From Actinomycetes bacterium (lineage in GTDB: Bacteria > Actinomycetota > Acidimicrobiia > Acidimicrobiales > RAAP-2): 40,155 nt of DNA. A program made the position numbers and the translations under genes. Under the pieces are notes generated by a model, which ran no database searches, was not told where the DNA came from, and worked only from the letters and a program-made list of their open reading frames with translations. This document shows, piece after piece, positions 1 through 7,279 of this stretch. Each line of letters starts with the position of its first letter. Position 1 is the first letter of the stretch. Where the stretch lies: NCBI GenBank assembly GCA_021799615.1, contig JAJZAC010000014.1, positions 1 to 40,155 of the forward strand, written 5' to 3'.

Positions 1-7
1 CGGTGGT

Positions 8-187
8 TCAGGCCGGGTCGTCGACCGACCGGGAGCGGGCCGGCGGCCGGGGCACCGGTGGCCATTGTGGGGTGGCGATGGCCGGGCCTGTCGCCTCGGG
101 GTCGCGGCCGGCGGCCAGCCGCCGGGCGAGGAGGACCACGCCCACGCCGCACGCCGCCACCACCGCCACCCGACACCACGTCCGCAT
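8..187 (-). CDS. small single-pass membrane protein with proline-rich tail
   Basis: A 59-codon frame starts at ATG (187) on the minus strand and stops at TGA (10-8). It encodes a short N-terminus with basic residues (MRTWCR), one hydrophobic helix (about residues 7-20) ending in ARR, and a tail with the motif PQWPPVPRPP. Third codon positions are almost all G or C. A -10-like box TACGCT lies on the same strand at 200-195, seven bases before the ATG, and there is no Shine-Dalgarno sequence, so the gene looks leaderless like several others here. I do not recognise a family; a membrane-anchored cytoplasmic tail is what can be seen. The gene could lead an operon that continues beyond the left edge. 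Confidence 0.5.
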   Translation of the reverse strand: MRTWCRVAVVAACGVGVVLLARRLAAGRDPEATGPAIATPQWPPVPRPPARSRSVDDPA

Positions 188-194
188 GCACTGC

Positions 195-200
195 AGCGTA
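195..200 (-). promoter_or_regulatory. -10 box of a leaderless transcript (small membrane protein)
   Basis: TACGCT read on the minus strand ends seven bases before the ATG at 187. Transcription would therefore start at or next to the start codon. No clear -35 box is seen. Confidence 0.4.
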
Positions 201-366
201 CGCCCACCGATCCGCCGGATGCCGGGTCACGTGGTGGGCCGGGCGTCGCCGGTCCCCGGGTGCCCCGGCTGCGACACCGGGCGTCGCCGTGTCACACCGT
301 TGACCGCGGACAGTGTCAGGGCTGTCGCTACGCGTGTGACCAGGGAACTTTCCTCTTTCCTACCCG

Positions 367-395
367 TTGACCCCCTGTCGGCTCGGGCGTACATT
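367..395 (+). promoter_or_regulatory. sigma-70-like promoter upstream of the surface protein
   Basis: TTGACC (367-372) and TACATT (390-395) are separated by exactly 17 bases. The predicted start near 402 would give a leader of about 510 bases before the ATG at 914. Confidence 0.55.
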
Positions 396-913
396 CACGC
401 TCGGAGGCGGAACGACGTCATGTCGGATTGTCCGTCTGGGCAGAGAACACGGGACGCAGTTCCCAGGCCGTAGGGGCCCTTCGGGGTTGGCCGGAGCTGC
501 AGACGGGGGCGCTGGTGAGGTTCGGAAGCAACGCCATTGGGCATCGCCCGGTCACCATGCCGTATTCGGCGCGCCGGTGGACCGGGGAGCGAGCCAGCTG
601 GCGGCAGCCGAAGGGGGGGATGCCACAGACGCAGCGAACGTAGTCACACACTGCGCAAGCAGACGCTGCGGGCTATGGCCCTGTCGCGACACAGGTCCCA
701 GCAGTGGCTGCCACCAGCCGGTTCAGTTCGATCCTACCGCCTCACGCCTGCGGCGACACCGTGGGGGAGGGCACCGGGGACCGCCGGTCGGGAGCGCAGG
801 GCGGCGAGTGACCGTGAACGTCACCTGCCCACGCCGCACGGGTACACCACTCAGCAAGCAGGCGCCGCGCCGGGCAGTCCGGCGGGCTCCGACAACGTCA
901 GGAGAACTGTTCC
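396..913 (+). other. long non-coding leader with possible RNA structure
   Basis: Together with 188-366 this is a stretch of more than 300 bases with no convincing gene: its open frames lack the codon bias of the neighbours. Visible structure includes CGCAGCG near 611-617, which can pair with CGCTGCG near 664-670, and a CCTGT/ACAGG hairpin with loop CGCGAC at 680-695. I could not match it to a known riboswitch class. Just before the gene there is AGGAG, about ten bases from the ATG. Confidence 0.35.
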
Positions 914-2107
914 ATGAAGCACGTATTCCTCAAGCGGGCAGCATCGCTGAGCGCAGCCACTGCGCTCGCCGGTGCCGGCCTGGCCGGCGTGGTTGGCCTC
1001 GGCGCCACCGCAGCCGGTGCTGCCAACGTGTCGTCGTCGACGACGGTCAACGTGGTCTTCGCCGTGCCGATCTTCGGCGGCTGGGGCCAGCAGGCGGTGA
1101 CGATCGGCACGAGTGCACCGGCCTCGGTCACCCAGGGGTCGACCTTCAGCGAGACCTTCACCCCGGCCCCGACCGCCGTCCCGAGCACCGATGCCGTCGG
1201 CTCGATCACGGCCACCGTGGCTTCGATCCAGAACATCAACACCATCATCCCGCTCCCGGCCAACGCATCCTTCGTGTCGGACACGGTGGGTGGCTCCGGC
1301 AGCTACACAGGCCCTTCGAGCGGCAGCTTCACGCTGACGGCCACCGAGTGCACCGCCTCGGGCCAGACCGGGTGCACGGCCACGGCGAACTCGTCGACCT
1401 TCGTCGACGACACCACCCTGCCGTACCTCGAGCTGAGCAGCGGGTCGACCACGCTGCCGGCCGGCACCACGGTGACGTTCCCGACGGTGACGGTGACCCT
1501 GAAGGCGACCGGCGCCGCCGGCTCGACGATCGTGCCCGAGCTCACCGAGTTCGACACCACGGCCAACGTCACCTCGCCGGCTACCATGGCCTCGACGCTG
1601 AACGCATGGCCGGCAGCCGTCCTCACCTCCTCCCAGGAGGCGTCGGGCACGCCGACCCCGGCGTTCAAGTCCTACCCGCTGGCCACCACCACCATCACGT
1701 CTGCCAGCACCGCCCCGGGCGCGCCGACCATCGGCACGGCCACGGCCAACGCCAACGGCTCCGTGACGGTCACCTGGACGGCTCCCGCCTCTGACGGTGG
1801 TTCGGCCATCACCGGCTACACGGTCCACGTGACCGGCCCCGGTGGCCCCTTCACCGGGACGTCGGCCGGCGGCTCGGCCACCAGTGCCACCATCGGCGGC
1901 CTGACCCCGAAGACGAGCTACTCGTTCACGGTGACGGCCACCAACGCCGTGGGCACCAGCTCGGCATCCGGTTCCGTGTCGGCCACCACGGCCGCCGGCA
2001 CCCCGGCGCCGATCGGGACCATCGGCGGCATCGGCCTCGCTCTGGTGATCGGTGCCGGCCTCGTCGTCTACCAGCGGCGCCGGCTGGGCGCCCGCGCCGG
2101 TGCCTGA
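914..2107 (+). CDS. secreted fibronectin type III protein with C-terminal membrane anchor; candidate exosortase substrate
   Basis: A 397-residue surface protein. Residues 1-36 form a signal peptide: basic MKHVFLKR, a hydrophobic core, then an AGA-like cleavage site. Residues 40-240 are a Thr/Ser/Val-rich beta-type region of no family I can name, with one close cysteine pair (C146, C154). Residues 268-360 form a fibronectin type III domain (PGAPTIGTA, VTWTAP, GYTVHV, YSFTVTATNAVG). The C-terminus is tripartite: a short TPAPIGT stretch, a hydrophobic helix (about 368-386) and RRR at 388-390. That resembles protein-sorting tails, but no LPXTG or canonical PEP motif is present. AGGAG precedes the ATG. 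An exosortase is encoded three genes downstream, so this is the natural candidate substrate; the link is inference. Confidence 0.75.
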   Translation: MKHVFLKRAASLSAATALAGAGLAGVVGLGATAAGAANVSSSTTVNVVFAVPIFGGWGQQAVTIGTSAPASVTQGSTFSETFTPAPTAVPSTDAVGSITATVASIQNINTIIPLPANASFVSDTVGGSGSYTGPSSGSFTLTATECTASGQTGCTATANSSTFVDDTTLPYLELSSGSTTLPAGTTVTFPTVTVTLKATGAAGSTIVPELTEFDTTANVTSPATMASTLNAWPAAVLTSSQEASGTPTPAFKSYPLATTTITSASTAPGAPTIGTATANANGSVTVTWTAPASDGGSAITGYTVHVTGPGGPFTGTSAGGSATSATIGGLTPKTSYSFTVTATNAVGTSSASGSVSATTAAGTPAPIGTIGGIGLALVIGAGLVVYQRRRLGARAGA

Positions 2108-2115
2108 GGCACCGG
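2097..2115 (+). terminator. perfect hairpin with the stop codon in its loop
   Basis: CCGGTGCC (2097-2104) pairs with GGCACCGG (2108-2115), and the TGA stop codon forms the three-base loop. It could act as a terminator or attenuator, or stabilise the 3' end, between the surface protein and the glycosyltransferase. There is no T tract. Confidence 0.4.
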
Positions 2116-2142
2116 TGCTGACGGATCGACACTGATCCGGAC

Positions 2143-3711
2143 ATGACGCCGTCCCTGTCGCCCGCGACCTCCGGTCCGTCCCCCACGGGGACGGGACCGG
2201 GGGCGCGGGCGGACGGTGTCGCACCACCTGCTGCACTGGCGACCGGCGGCACTGCACCGGTCGCACCCGAAACGGCCGCACCGGGAACGGCGGCGCCGAT
2301 GCCGCCCGCGGTGCCCGGCGGGCACGCGGTGCCCTCGGCCAAGGCCGCGTTCGGCTTCCCCCTCACCGTGCTCGGGGCGGCCGTCCTGCTCGGCGTGGTC
2401 TTCGGACCCCGCCCCGTCATCACCGGTGCGGGGATCGCACTCGAGGCGCTGTTCTGCGCCTACTTCCTGCGTCACCTCTCCTTCGCCGCCACCGCCCTGC
2501 GGGCCGCCCCCGAGGACGTGGTCGTCCCACCGGTCGACACCGGCTTCCGTCCCTCCGTCTCGGTGCTGGTCGCCTGCCACAACGAGGAGGCCGTGGCCGG
2601 GCGCCTGGTCGGCGCCCTTCTCGCCCTCGACTACCCGCGCGACCGCCTCGAGTGGTTCGTCGTCGACGACGGGTCGACCGACCGCACTGCCGCGATCCTC
2701 GACGCCGCCGCCCCCGACCAGCCCGGCTTCCACGTGGTCCACCGACCTCCCGGTGCCGGCGGGGGGAAATCGGGCGCGCTCAACGCCGCGCTGGCCCACG
2801 CCACCGGCGAGGTGGTCGTCGTCTTCGACGCCGACCACCGCCCCCGTGCCGACGTGCTGCTGCGGCTCGTCCGACACTTCGAGGACCCCCAGGTGGCCGC
2901 GGTCCAGGGTCGGTGCCAGATCGCCAACCTCGACGACTCGCCCCTGGCCACCCTGGTGGGCATCGACTACATGGCCGGCTACTTCGTCAACGAGTACGGC
3001 CGCCAGGCCGTGAGCCGGTTGCCCGCCTACGGCGGGGCCAACTGCGCCGTGCGGGCCTCGGAGCTCCGGCGTCTGGGGGGGTGGAACCCCCACTCGGTCA
3101 CCGAGGACACCGACCTCACCCTCCGCCTCGTCCTGGCCGGCAGCCGCGTCCGGTACGACGTGACCGCCGTCGACGACGAGGAGGGCGTCCTCACCTTCGA
3201 CCGGTACTGGAGCCAGCGGGAGCGATGGGCCCGCGGTCACCAGCAGGCGTGGCGCGACTACCGCCGGGCGGTGTGGGCCTCGGACCGGCTGACCGCCGGC
3301 GAGAAGGTGGAGACGACGATGTTCCTCTTCGCCTTCCACCTCCCGGTGGTCTCGACGTTCGGCCTGGCCCTGCTGCTGGCGTGGTTCGCCGGCTACGGGC
3401 CGCCGACCGACCCGGTGGCCCTGGCCGTCTACTCGACGTTCCTCTTCCTCGGCCCCATGGTGGAGCTGGGAGCCGGCCTGATCCTGGCCCGGGCCGACCG
3501 CCACCTGGCGCTCTCCCTGGTGTGGTTCCTCCCCATGTTCCTGATCTCCATGGCCGTGTGCACGTGGGCGTGGGTGCAGTGGGCCGTCGGCCGCTCCTAC
3601 TCGTGGGCCAAGACCAAGCGGGCCGGCGATCCGCTCCAGCTGGCCGGCGGCCGCGTGACGGTCGGCGCCAGCGCCTCGGCGCCGGCCCCGGGCGCGGAGG
3701 CACCGGCATGA
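2143..3711 (+). CDS. family 2 glycosyltransferase, processive membrane type
   Basis: A 522-residue membrane glycosyltransferase resembling cellulose synthase and poly-N-acetylglucosamine synthase. After a Pro/Thr/Ala-rich N-terminus come hydrophobic segments at about 70-110. The GT-A catalytic domain carries VVDDGS (D175, D176), FDAD (229-231), TED (320-322) and QRERW (358-362), the D,D,D,QxxRW set of processive family 2 enzymes. Three or four membrane helices follow at about 393-485. This fits polymerisation of a sugar from a nucleotide donor with transfer across the membrane; the sugar cannot be told from sequence. The start is uncertain: ATG 2143 lacks a Shine-Dalgarno sequence and the first 55 residues look disordered. 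The stop overlaps the deacetylase start (ATGA), so the two are probably translated together. Confidence 0.85.
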   Translation: MTPSLSPATSGPSPTGTGPGARADGVAPPAALATGGTAPVAPETAAPGTAAPMPPAVPGGHAVPSAKAAFGFPLTVLGAAVLLGVVFGPRPVITGAGIALEALFCAYFLRHLSFAATALRAAPEDVVVPPVDTGFRPSVSVLVACHNEEAVAGRLVGALLALDYPRDRLEWFVVDDGSTDRTAAILDAAAPDQPGFHVVHRPPGAGGGKSGALNAALAHATGEVVVVFDADHRPRADVLLRLVRHFEDPQVAAVQGRCQIANLDDSPLATLVGIDYMAGYFVNEYGRQAVSRLPAYGGANCAVRASELRRLGGWNPHSVTEDTDLTLRLVLAGSRVRYDVTAVDDEEGVLTFDRYWSQRERWARGHQQAWRDYRRAVWASDRLTAGEKVETTMFLFAFHLPVVSTFGLALLLAWFAGYGPPTDPVALAVYSTFLFLGPMVELGAGLILARADRHLALSLVWFLPMFLISMAVCTWAWVQWAVGRSYSWAKTKRAGDPLQLAGGRVTVGASASAPAPGAEAPA

Positions 3712-4430
3712 GGGTTCTGGCCATCGGAGCCCATCCCGACGACATCGAGCTCGGTTGTGGTGGCGCGTTGCTCGAGCACCGCGACGCCGGTCACGACCTG
3801 ACCATGCTGGTCATGACCGAGGGGAGCCGCGGTCCCCAGGGGATGGTGACCCGCATCGAGGAACAGGTGGACGTGGCCCGGGTCCTCGGAGCCAGGCTGG
3901 TGTGGGGCGGGTTCGTGGACGGCGCCGTACCGCCCGGGCACGAGTCCGTGGCCGTGATCGAAGCTGCCATCGGCGACGGCGTGGACGTCGTCTACACCCA
4001 CACCACCGAGGACACCCACCAGGACCACCGGGCCACGGCCCAGGCCACCTTCGCCGCCACCCGGCGGACGCCGAGGGTCCTGTGCTTCGAGACACCGTCG
4101 TCGGTCGGCTTCACCCCCACGCTCTTCGTCGACATCGACGGCCGGGTCGAGGCCAAGCTGGACCTGTTGCGCATCCACCTCTCCCAGGTCCTCGCGGGCG
4201 GCCCCGTCGACCTCGAGGCGGTCGAGGCCCAGGCCCGGTTCCGGGGGTCCCAGGCGCGCGCCCGCAACGCCGAGGCCTTCTCGGTCCACCGCCTCCTGTG
4301 GGAGCCGACCACGATCGCCTCCCATCCCCGCCGCGAGGCGGCCGCCGCGGCGGAGGAACTGTCCACCGGACCCACCGGGCCCGCCGCCTCCACCACCGCG
4401 CCGCCGGTGCTCCCGGAGGAGACGCGGTGA
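3708..4430 (+). CDS. PIG-L/LmbE family deacetylase
   Basis: A 240-residue zinc hydrolase of the PIG-L family, which removes acetyl groups from N-acetylglucosamine-type sugars or related conjugates. AHPDD (8-12) supplies zinc ligands and the general base, and HQDH (104-107) supplies the third ligand region; both are intact. There is no signal peptide or membrane segment, so the enzyme is probably cytoplasmic, unlike deacetylases acting on exported polymers. The ATG overlaps the glycosyltransferase stop and its own stop overlaps the exosortase start (GTGA). It may deacetylate a lipid- or nucleotide-linked sugar precursor for the same pathway, which is inference from context. MshB or BshB-type functions cannot be excluded. 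Confidence 0.85.
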   Translation: MRVLAIGAHPDDIELGCGGALLEHRDAGHDLTMLVMTEGSRGPQGMVTRIEEQVDVARVLGARLVWGGFVDGAVPPGHESVAVIEAAIGDGVDVVYTHTTEDTHQDHRATAQATFAATRRTPRVLCFETPSSVGFTPTLFVDIDGRVEAKLDLLRIHLSQVLAGGPVDLEAVEAQARFRGSQARARNAEAFSVHRLLWEPTTIASHPRREAAAAAEELSTGPTGPAASTTAPPVLPEETR

Positions 4431-5080
4431 CCCTGTCCTCGTTCGACGCCGGCTACGCCCCCGGTGCATGGGCGTCGTCTCGGACCCGGCGCCGGGGGGC
4501 CACCGGCGCGGCGCGGATCTCCGTCCCGGTACACATCGCGCTGGTGACGGTGGGGATCGGCGTCGCCTTCGCCCTCTTCGAGGTCCCGTTCCGCCACCTC
4601 GAGGTGCTGGCCGCCACCGGGCTGTGCCACCTGTTCGGCTTCACGGGCATCCGCGACCCGGTCCAGTCGTACATGCTCGTCCAACCGTCGGTCCACGCGC
4701 CCTTCTGGGTGGAGATTGCCCCGACGTGCTCGTCGCTGGCCTCGATCCTGTCGTTCGTGGGGCTGGCCAGTTTCGTCGCGCCGCGGGCCCGACGCGAGAT
4801 CTCGTCGCTTCGGTTCTGGGGCGCCGTCTCGCTGGCCGTGACCGTGCTGTTCGTCGGGAACCTGTTGCGGATCGTGTTCTCCATGCTGGTGGGCCTGATG
4901 GCCGGGCGGATCAGCCTGGTGCTGTTCCACGACTGGGTCGGCAGCGTGTTCGGGTTCGCCTCGCTCCTCGCCGGCTGGGTCCTGCTCCTGTGGTTGATCC
5001 TCCCGGCCGATCGACGGCGGCGCCGGTGGTGGTCGGCCGCCCCGGCGGCCGGCGGTCCGCGTCGGGTGGTGCAGCGGTGA
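4427..5080 (+). CDS. exosortase/archaeosortase family protein
   Basis: A 217-residue multi-pass membrane protein with the family's three conserved positions: Cys in APTCSSLASI (C101), Arg in NLLRIVF (R148) and His in FHDWVGS (H168). Hydrophobic segments lie at about 33-51, 60-72, 103-117, 132-157 and 172-192, and the end is strongly basic (DRRRRRWW). Family members are thought to be cysteine transpeptidases that cleave a C-terminal sorting tail and attach the protein to a lipid or glycan. The GTG start is chosen because it overlaps the PIG-L stop (GTGA) and the conserved part begins soon after. The only visible protein with a suitable tail in the window is the fibronectin-III protein upstream. 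Confidence 0.85.
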   Translation: MTLSSFDAGYAPGAWASSRTRRRGATGAARISVPVHIALVTVGIGVAFALFEVPFRHLEVLAATGLCHLFGFTGIRDPVQSYMLVQPSVHAPFWVEIAPTCSSLASILSFVGLASFVAPRARREISSLRFWGAVSLAVTVLFVGNLLRIVFSMLVGLMAGRISLVLFHDWVGSVFGFASLLAGWVLLLWLILPADRRRRRWWSAAPAAGGPRRVVQR

Positions 5081-6615
5081 GCGCCCTCGGGTACCTGGTG
5101 GTGGCGCTGAGCCTCCTGGCCCTGGTCGGGGGGCTGTCGTGGTCCCGGGTGGGCCGCACCCGCACCCGCCGCGACCTCCAACGCGCCCTCGAGCATCCGG
5201 AATCGGCGGTCCGGGTGGCCGCGCTCGAGGTGCTGGGCAGCCAGGGCATCGGCACCTTCGCCGAGTTCCTGGTGGGTCGGGCGGCGGTGGAGCACGACGA
5301 CGCCGTCCTGCGGGTGCTGGCCTCGGTGGTGGCGCGCAACCAGTGGGAACCGGTCCGCAGCCCGGCCATGGCCGACCTCCGCCTGTGGGCGCAGCGGTAC
5401 TTTGCCGAGGGGGAGCCCGAGCCCGGGACCGCGCCGGGGACCGAGCCCGGGGCCCAGCCGGGGGCCGCTGCCGTCACCCCACCGCCCGTCGCCCCGCCCT
5501 CGGGACCGCCAATCTGGGCGCAACCTGCGGTAACGGGTAGTCAAGCCCCGGCGGCCCAGGTACCCTATCCGGAGGAGGTCAGACGCGAGGCCGAGGCAGA
5601 CAGCCTGGTCGGCGCGTTCGTTCCTTACAACTTCGCTGTCGCGTACCCGGGCGCCGTCGAGCCCCTGGCAGCAACAGTTCCGGGCCCCCCGTCGCCGTCC
5701 GCCCCCCTGCCCCTCGTGGTGGTCGGCGTCGGGGGTCCGGCAGGTGTGGGCATCGTCCAGGCCCTCCAGGTCGCCGGGCACCGGGTCCTGGCCACCGACC
5801 CCGATCCGTTCGCCGCCGCGTTGCGGATCGCCGCCGAGTCGATCGTCACGCCGCACCCCAGCCACCCGTCGTTCGTGGGCATCCTGTGCCAGCTGGTCGA
5901 CACCATGCCGGCCGCCGCCGTCGTGTGCGTGGACGCCGAGACCCTCCGGGTACTGGCCGTGACCGGCGGCCCGCTGACCCGGCGCGGTGCCTGCACCTGG
6001 TTCCCCGAGCCCCATGCCGCCGCCGTCACCCGTGACCGGGCCACGGCGGCCCGCATCATGGCCGCGGTGGGGGTCCCGTCCGACTTCGGTGCCGCCGGGC
6101 TGCTCGGCGGCGCCGGCGACCTCGACCCGGGGATCGTGGCCGCCGGTGGCCGGGCCTTTGCCGTCGACGCTCTCGTCGACCGGAGCGGCGTCCTCGTCGG
6201 TGCCGTCTCGTCGTGGCGGCCCGTCGGTCGCGACGGACTGCCGGTGGTCGGCGCCACGTTCCACGAGCCGTCGATCCCCAATCTGGTGTCCGCCGCGCTG
6301 GCCGCCGTCGGCCTGCGGGGCCCGGCCACCGTCACCGGCCGGGTCGACCCGGGGGGGAGCGTGGTGCTCACGGGGATCGATCCCGGCTACTCGAGCGCCT
6401 TCCCCCTCGCGGTTGCTGCCGGCGCCGACCTCGCCGGCCAGTACCTCCAGGGGCTCATCGGCTGGCCCGTCCGGCCCGATCTCCTCACCTACCACGACGA
6501 CGTGTCGATGCTCCCCGGCACCGAGCGCACGCTCGGCCGGGGAGCCACGCCCGCTGCCGGTGCCGACGACCTGGGCATCGGCGGGGGCGGGAGTGGCGAG
6601 GCGTCCGGGAGCTGA
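5077..6615 (+). CDS. membrane-anchored HEAT-like protein fused to a degenerate ATP-grasp domain
   Basis: A 512-residue protein starting with GTG overlapping the exosortase stop. Residues 5-20 form a membrane helix, and about 30-110 look like HEAT repeats (ALEHPESAVRVAALEVLGSQG). A Pro/Gly/Glu-rich linker covers about 112-210. Residues 213-300 resemble the nucleotide-binding-like N-terminal fold of carbamoyl-phosphate-synthase-type ATP-grasp enzymes (VVVGVGGPAGVGIVQAL, then ATDPDPFAA). From 318 on it follows the ATP-grasp pattern, but the lysine-containing ATP-binding subdomain seems to be missing. Where active enzymes have a Glu-x-Asn-Pro-Arg element this protein has TGIDPGY (432-438). It is therefore probably not a ligase and may bind or scaffold. 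The role in the exosortase operon is unknown. Confidence 0.7.
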   Translation: MSALGYLVVALSLLALVGGLSWSRVGRTRTRRDLQRALEHPESAVRVAALEVLGSQGIGTFAEFLVGRAAVEHDDAVLRVLASVVARNQWEPVRSPAMADLRLWAQRYFAEGEPEPGTAPGTEPGAQPGAAAVTPPPVAPPSGPPIWAQPAVTGSQAPAAQVPYPEEVRREAEADSLVGAFVPYNFAVAYPGAVEPLAATVPGPPSPSAPLPLVVVGVGGPAGVGIVQALQVAGHRVLATDPDPFAAALRIAAESIVTPHPSHPSFVGILCQLVDTMPAAAVVCVDAETLRVLAVTGGPLTRRGACTWFPEPHAAAVTRDRATAARIMAAVGVPSDFGAAGLLGGAGDLDPGIVAAGGRAFAVDALVDRSGVLVGAVSSWRPVGRDGLPVVGATFHEPSIPNLVSAALAAVGLRGPATVTGRVDPGGSVVLTGIDPGYSSAFPLAVAAGADLAGQYLQGLIGWPVRPDLLTYHDDVSMLPGTERTLGRGATPAAGADDLGIGGGGSGEASGS

Positions 6616-6633
6616 GCCGGCGGAGGCGCCGGC
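6616..6633 (+). terminator. hairpin after the surface-processing operon
   Basis: GCCGGCG (6616-6622) pairs with CGCCGGC (6627-6633) around the loop GAGG, directly after the TGA stop. It lies between convergent genes and has no T tract. Confidence 0.4.
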
Positions 6634-6673
6634 CCGACGCGGCGAGCCGTGCCGTGCCCCCCGGGGCGGCGGC

Positions 6674-7279
6674 TCAGGCGCCGGCGGGCGTGGTGGTGGG
6701 GAGCCAGGCCGGCCGGCGCGACTCGTAGGCCGTGATCTCGTCCTCGTGGCGGAGGGTGAGGCCGATGTCGTCCCACCCGTTCACCAACCGCATACGGGTG
6801 AAGTCGTCGAGGGGGAACGTGGCGGCGATGCCGGCCCCCGGTGCCTCGACGGTGCCCCGCTCGACGTCGATGGTGATCTCGAGGGAGGCGTCGGCCTCGA
6901 CGGCGTCGAGGAGTGCCCTCCCCACGGCCTCGTCGACCTGGACGGGGACCAGTCCCGCCTTGGTGCAGTTGTTCCGGAAGATGTCCCCGAACCTGGGTGA
7001 GACGACGGCCTCGAACCCGTAGTCCTGCAACGCCCACACCGCGTGCTCCCTCGACGATCCGGTGCCGAAGTTGGGCCCGGCCACCAGGATGGTGGCCCCG
7101 GCGTACTCCTCGCGGTTGAGGACGAAGTCCCGGTCGTCACGCCATTCCGAGAAGAGCCCGGCCCCGAAGCCGGTGCGCTCGACCCGCTTCAGCCAGTCCG
7201 AGGGGATGATCTGGTCGGTGTCGACGTCGGAGCGGTCCAGAGGGACGGCCCGGCCGGTCACCACCGGTACCGGCCTCAC
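6674..7279 (-). CDS. leuD: 3-isopropylmalate dehydratase small subunit
   Basis: A 201-residue small subunit of isopropylmalate isomerase, which with LeuC converts 2-isopropylmalate to 3-isopropylmalate in leucine synthesis. Family motifs are [13 protein letters not shown] near the N-terminus, [17 protein letters not shown] and the [16 protein letters not shown] region. Length is normal. The start is the GTG at 7279, which overlaps the leuC stop (GTGA) and gives an N-terminus of the usual length before VDTDQI. The partner LeuC lies immediately upstream in the same operon, so assembly of the heterodimer and coupled translation are likely. Confidence 0.93.
   Translation of the reverse strand: MRPVPVVTGRAVPLDRSDVDTDQIIPSDWLKRVERTGFGAGLFSEWRDDRDFVLNREEYAGATILVAGPNFGTGSSREHAVWALQDYGFEAVVSPRFGDIFRNNCTKAGLVPVQVDEAVGRALLDAVEADASLEITIDVERGTVEAPGAGIAATFPLDDFTRMRLVNGWDDIGLTLRHEDEITAYESRRPAWLPTTTPAGA

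Noticed and set aside
3-473. Forward frame at the left edge
   Set aside because: Composition is Arg/Pro/His-rich without family motifs, and it overlaps the better supported minus-strand gene at 8-187.
396-913. Known riboswitch (cobalamin, c-di-AMP or c-di-GMP) in the long leader
   Set aside because: I looked for the core consensus pieces of these classes and did not find them.
914-2107. LPXTG sortase substrate
   Set aside because: There is no LPXTG motif before the C-terminal helix, and no sortase gene is in the window.
2068-3504. Minus-strand frame opposite the glycosyltransferase
   Set aside because: Antisense shadow rich in Gly/Glu/Val; the forward gene has all catalytic motifs.
5077-6615. 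Active ATP-grasp ligase
   Set aside because: The lysine-containing ATP subdomain and the E-x-N metal motif are not visible, so only a degenerate domain is claimed.
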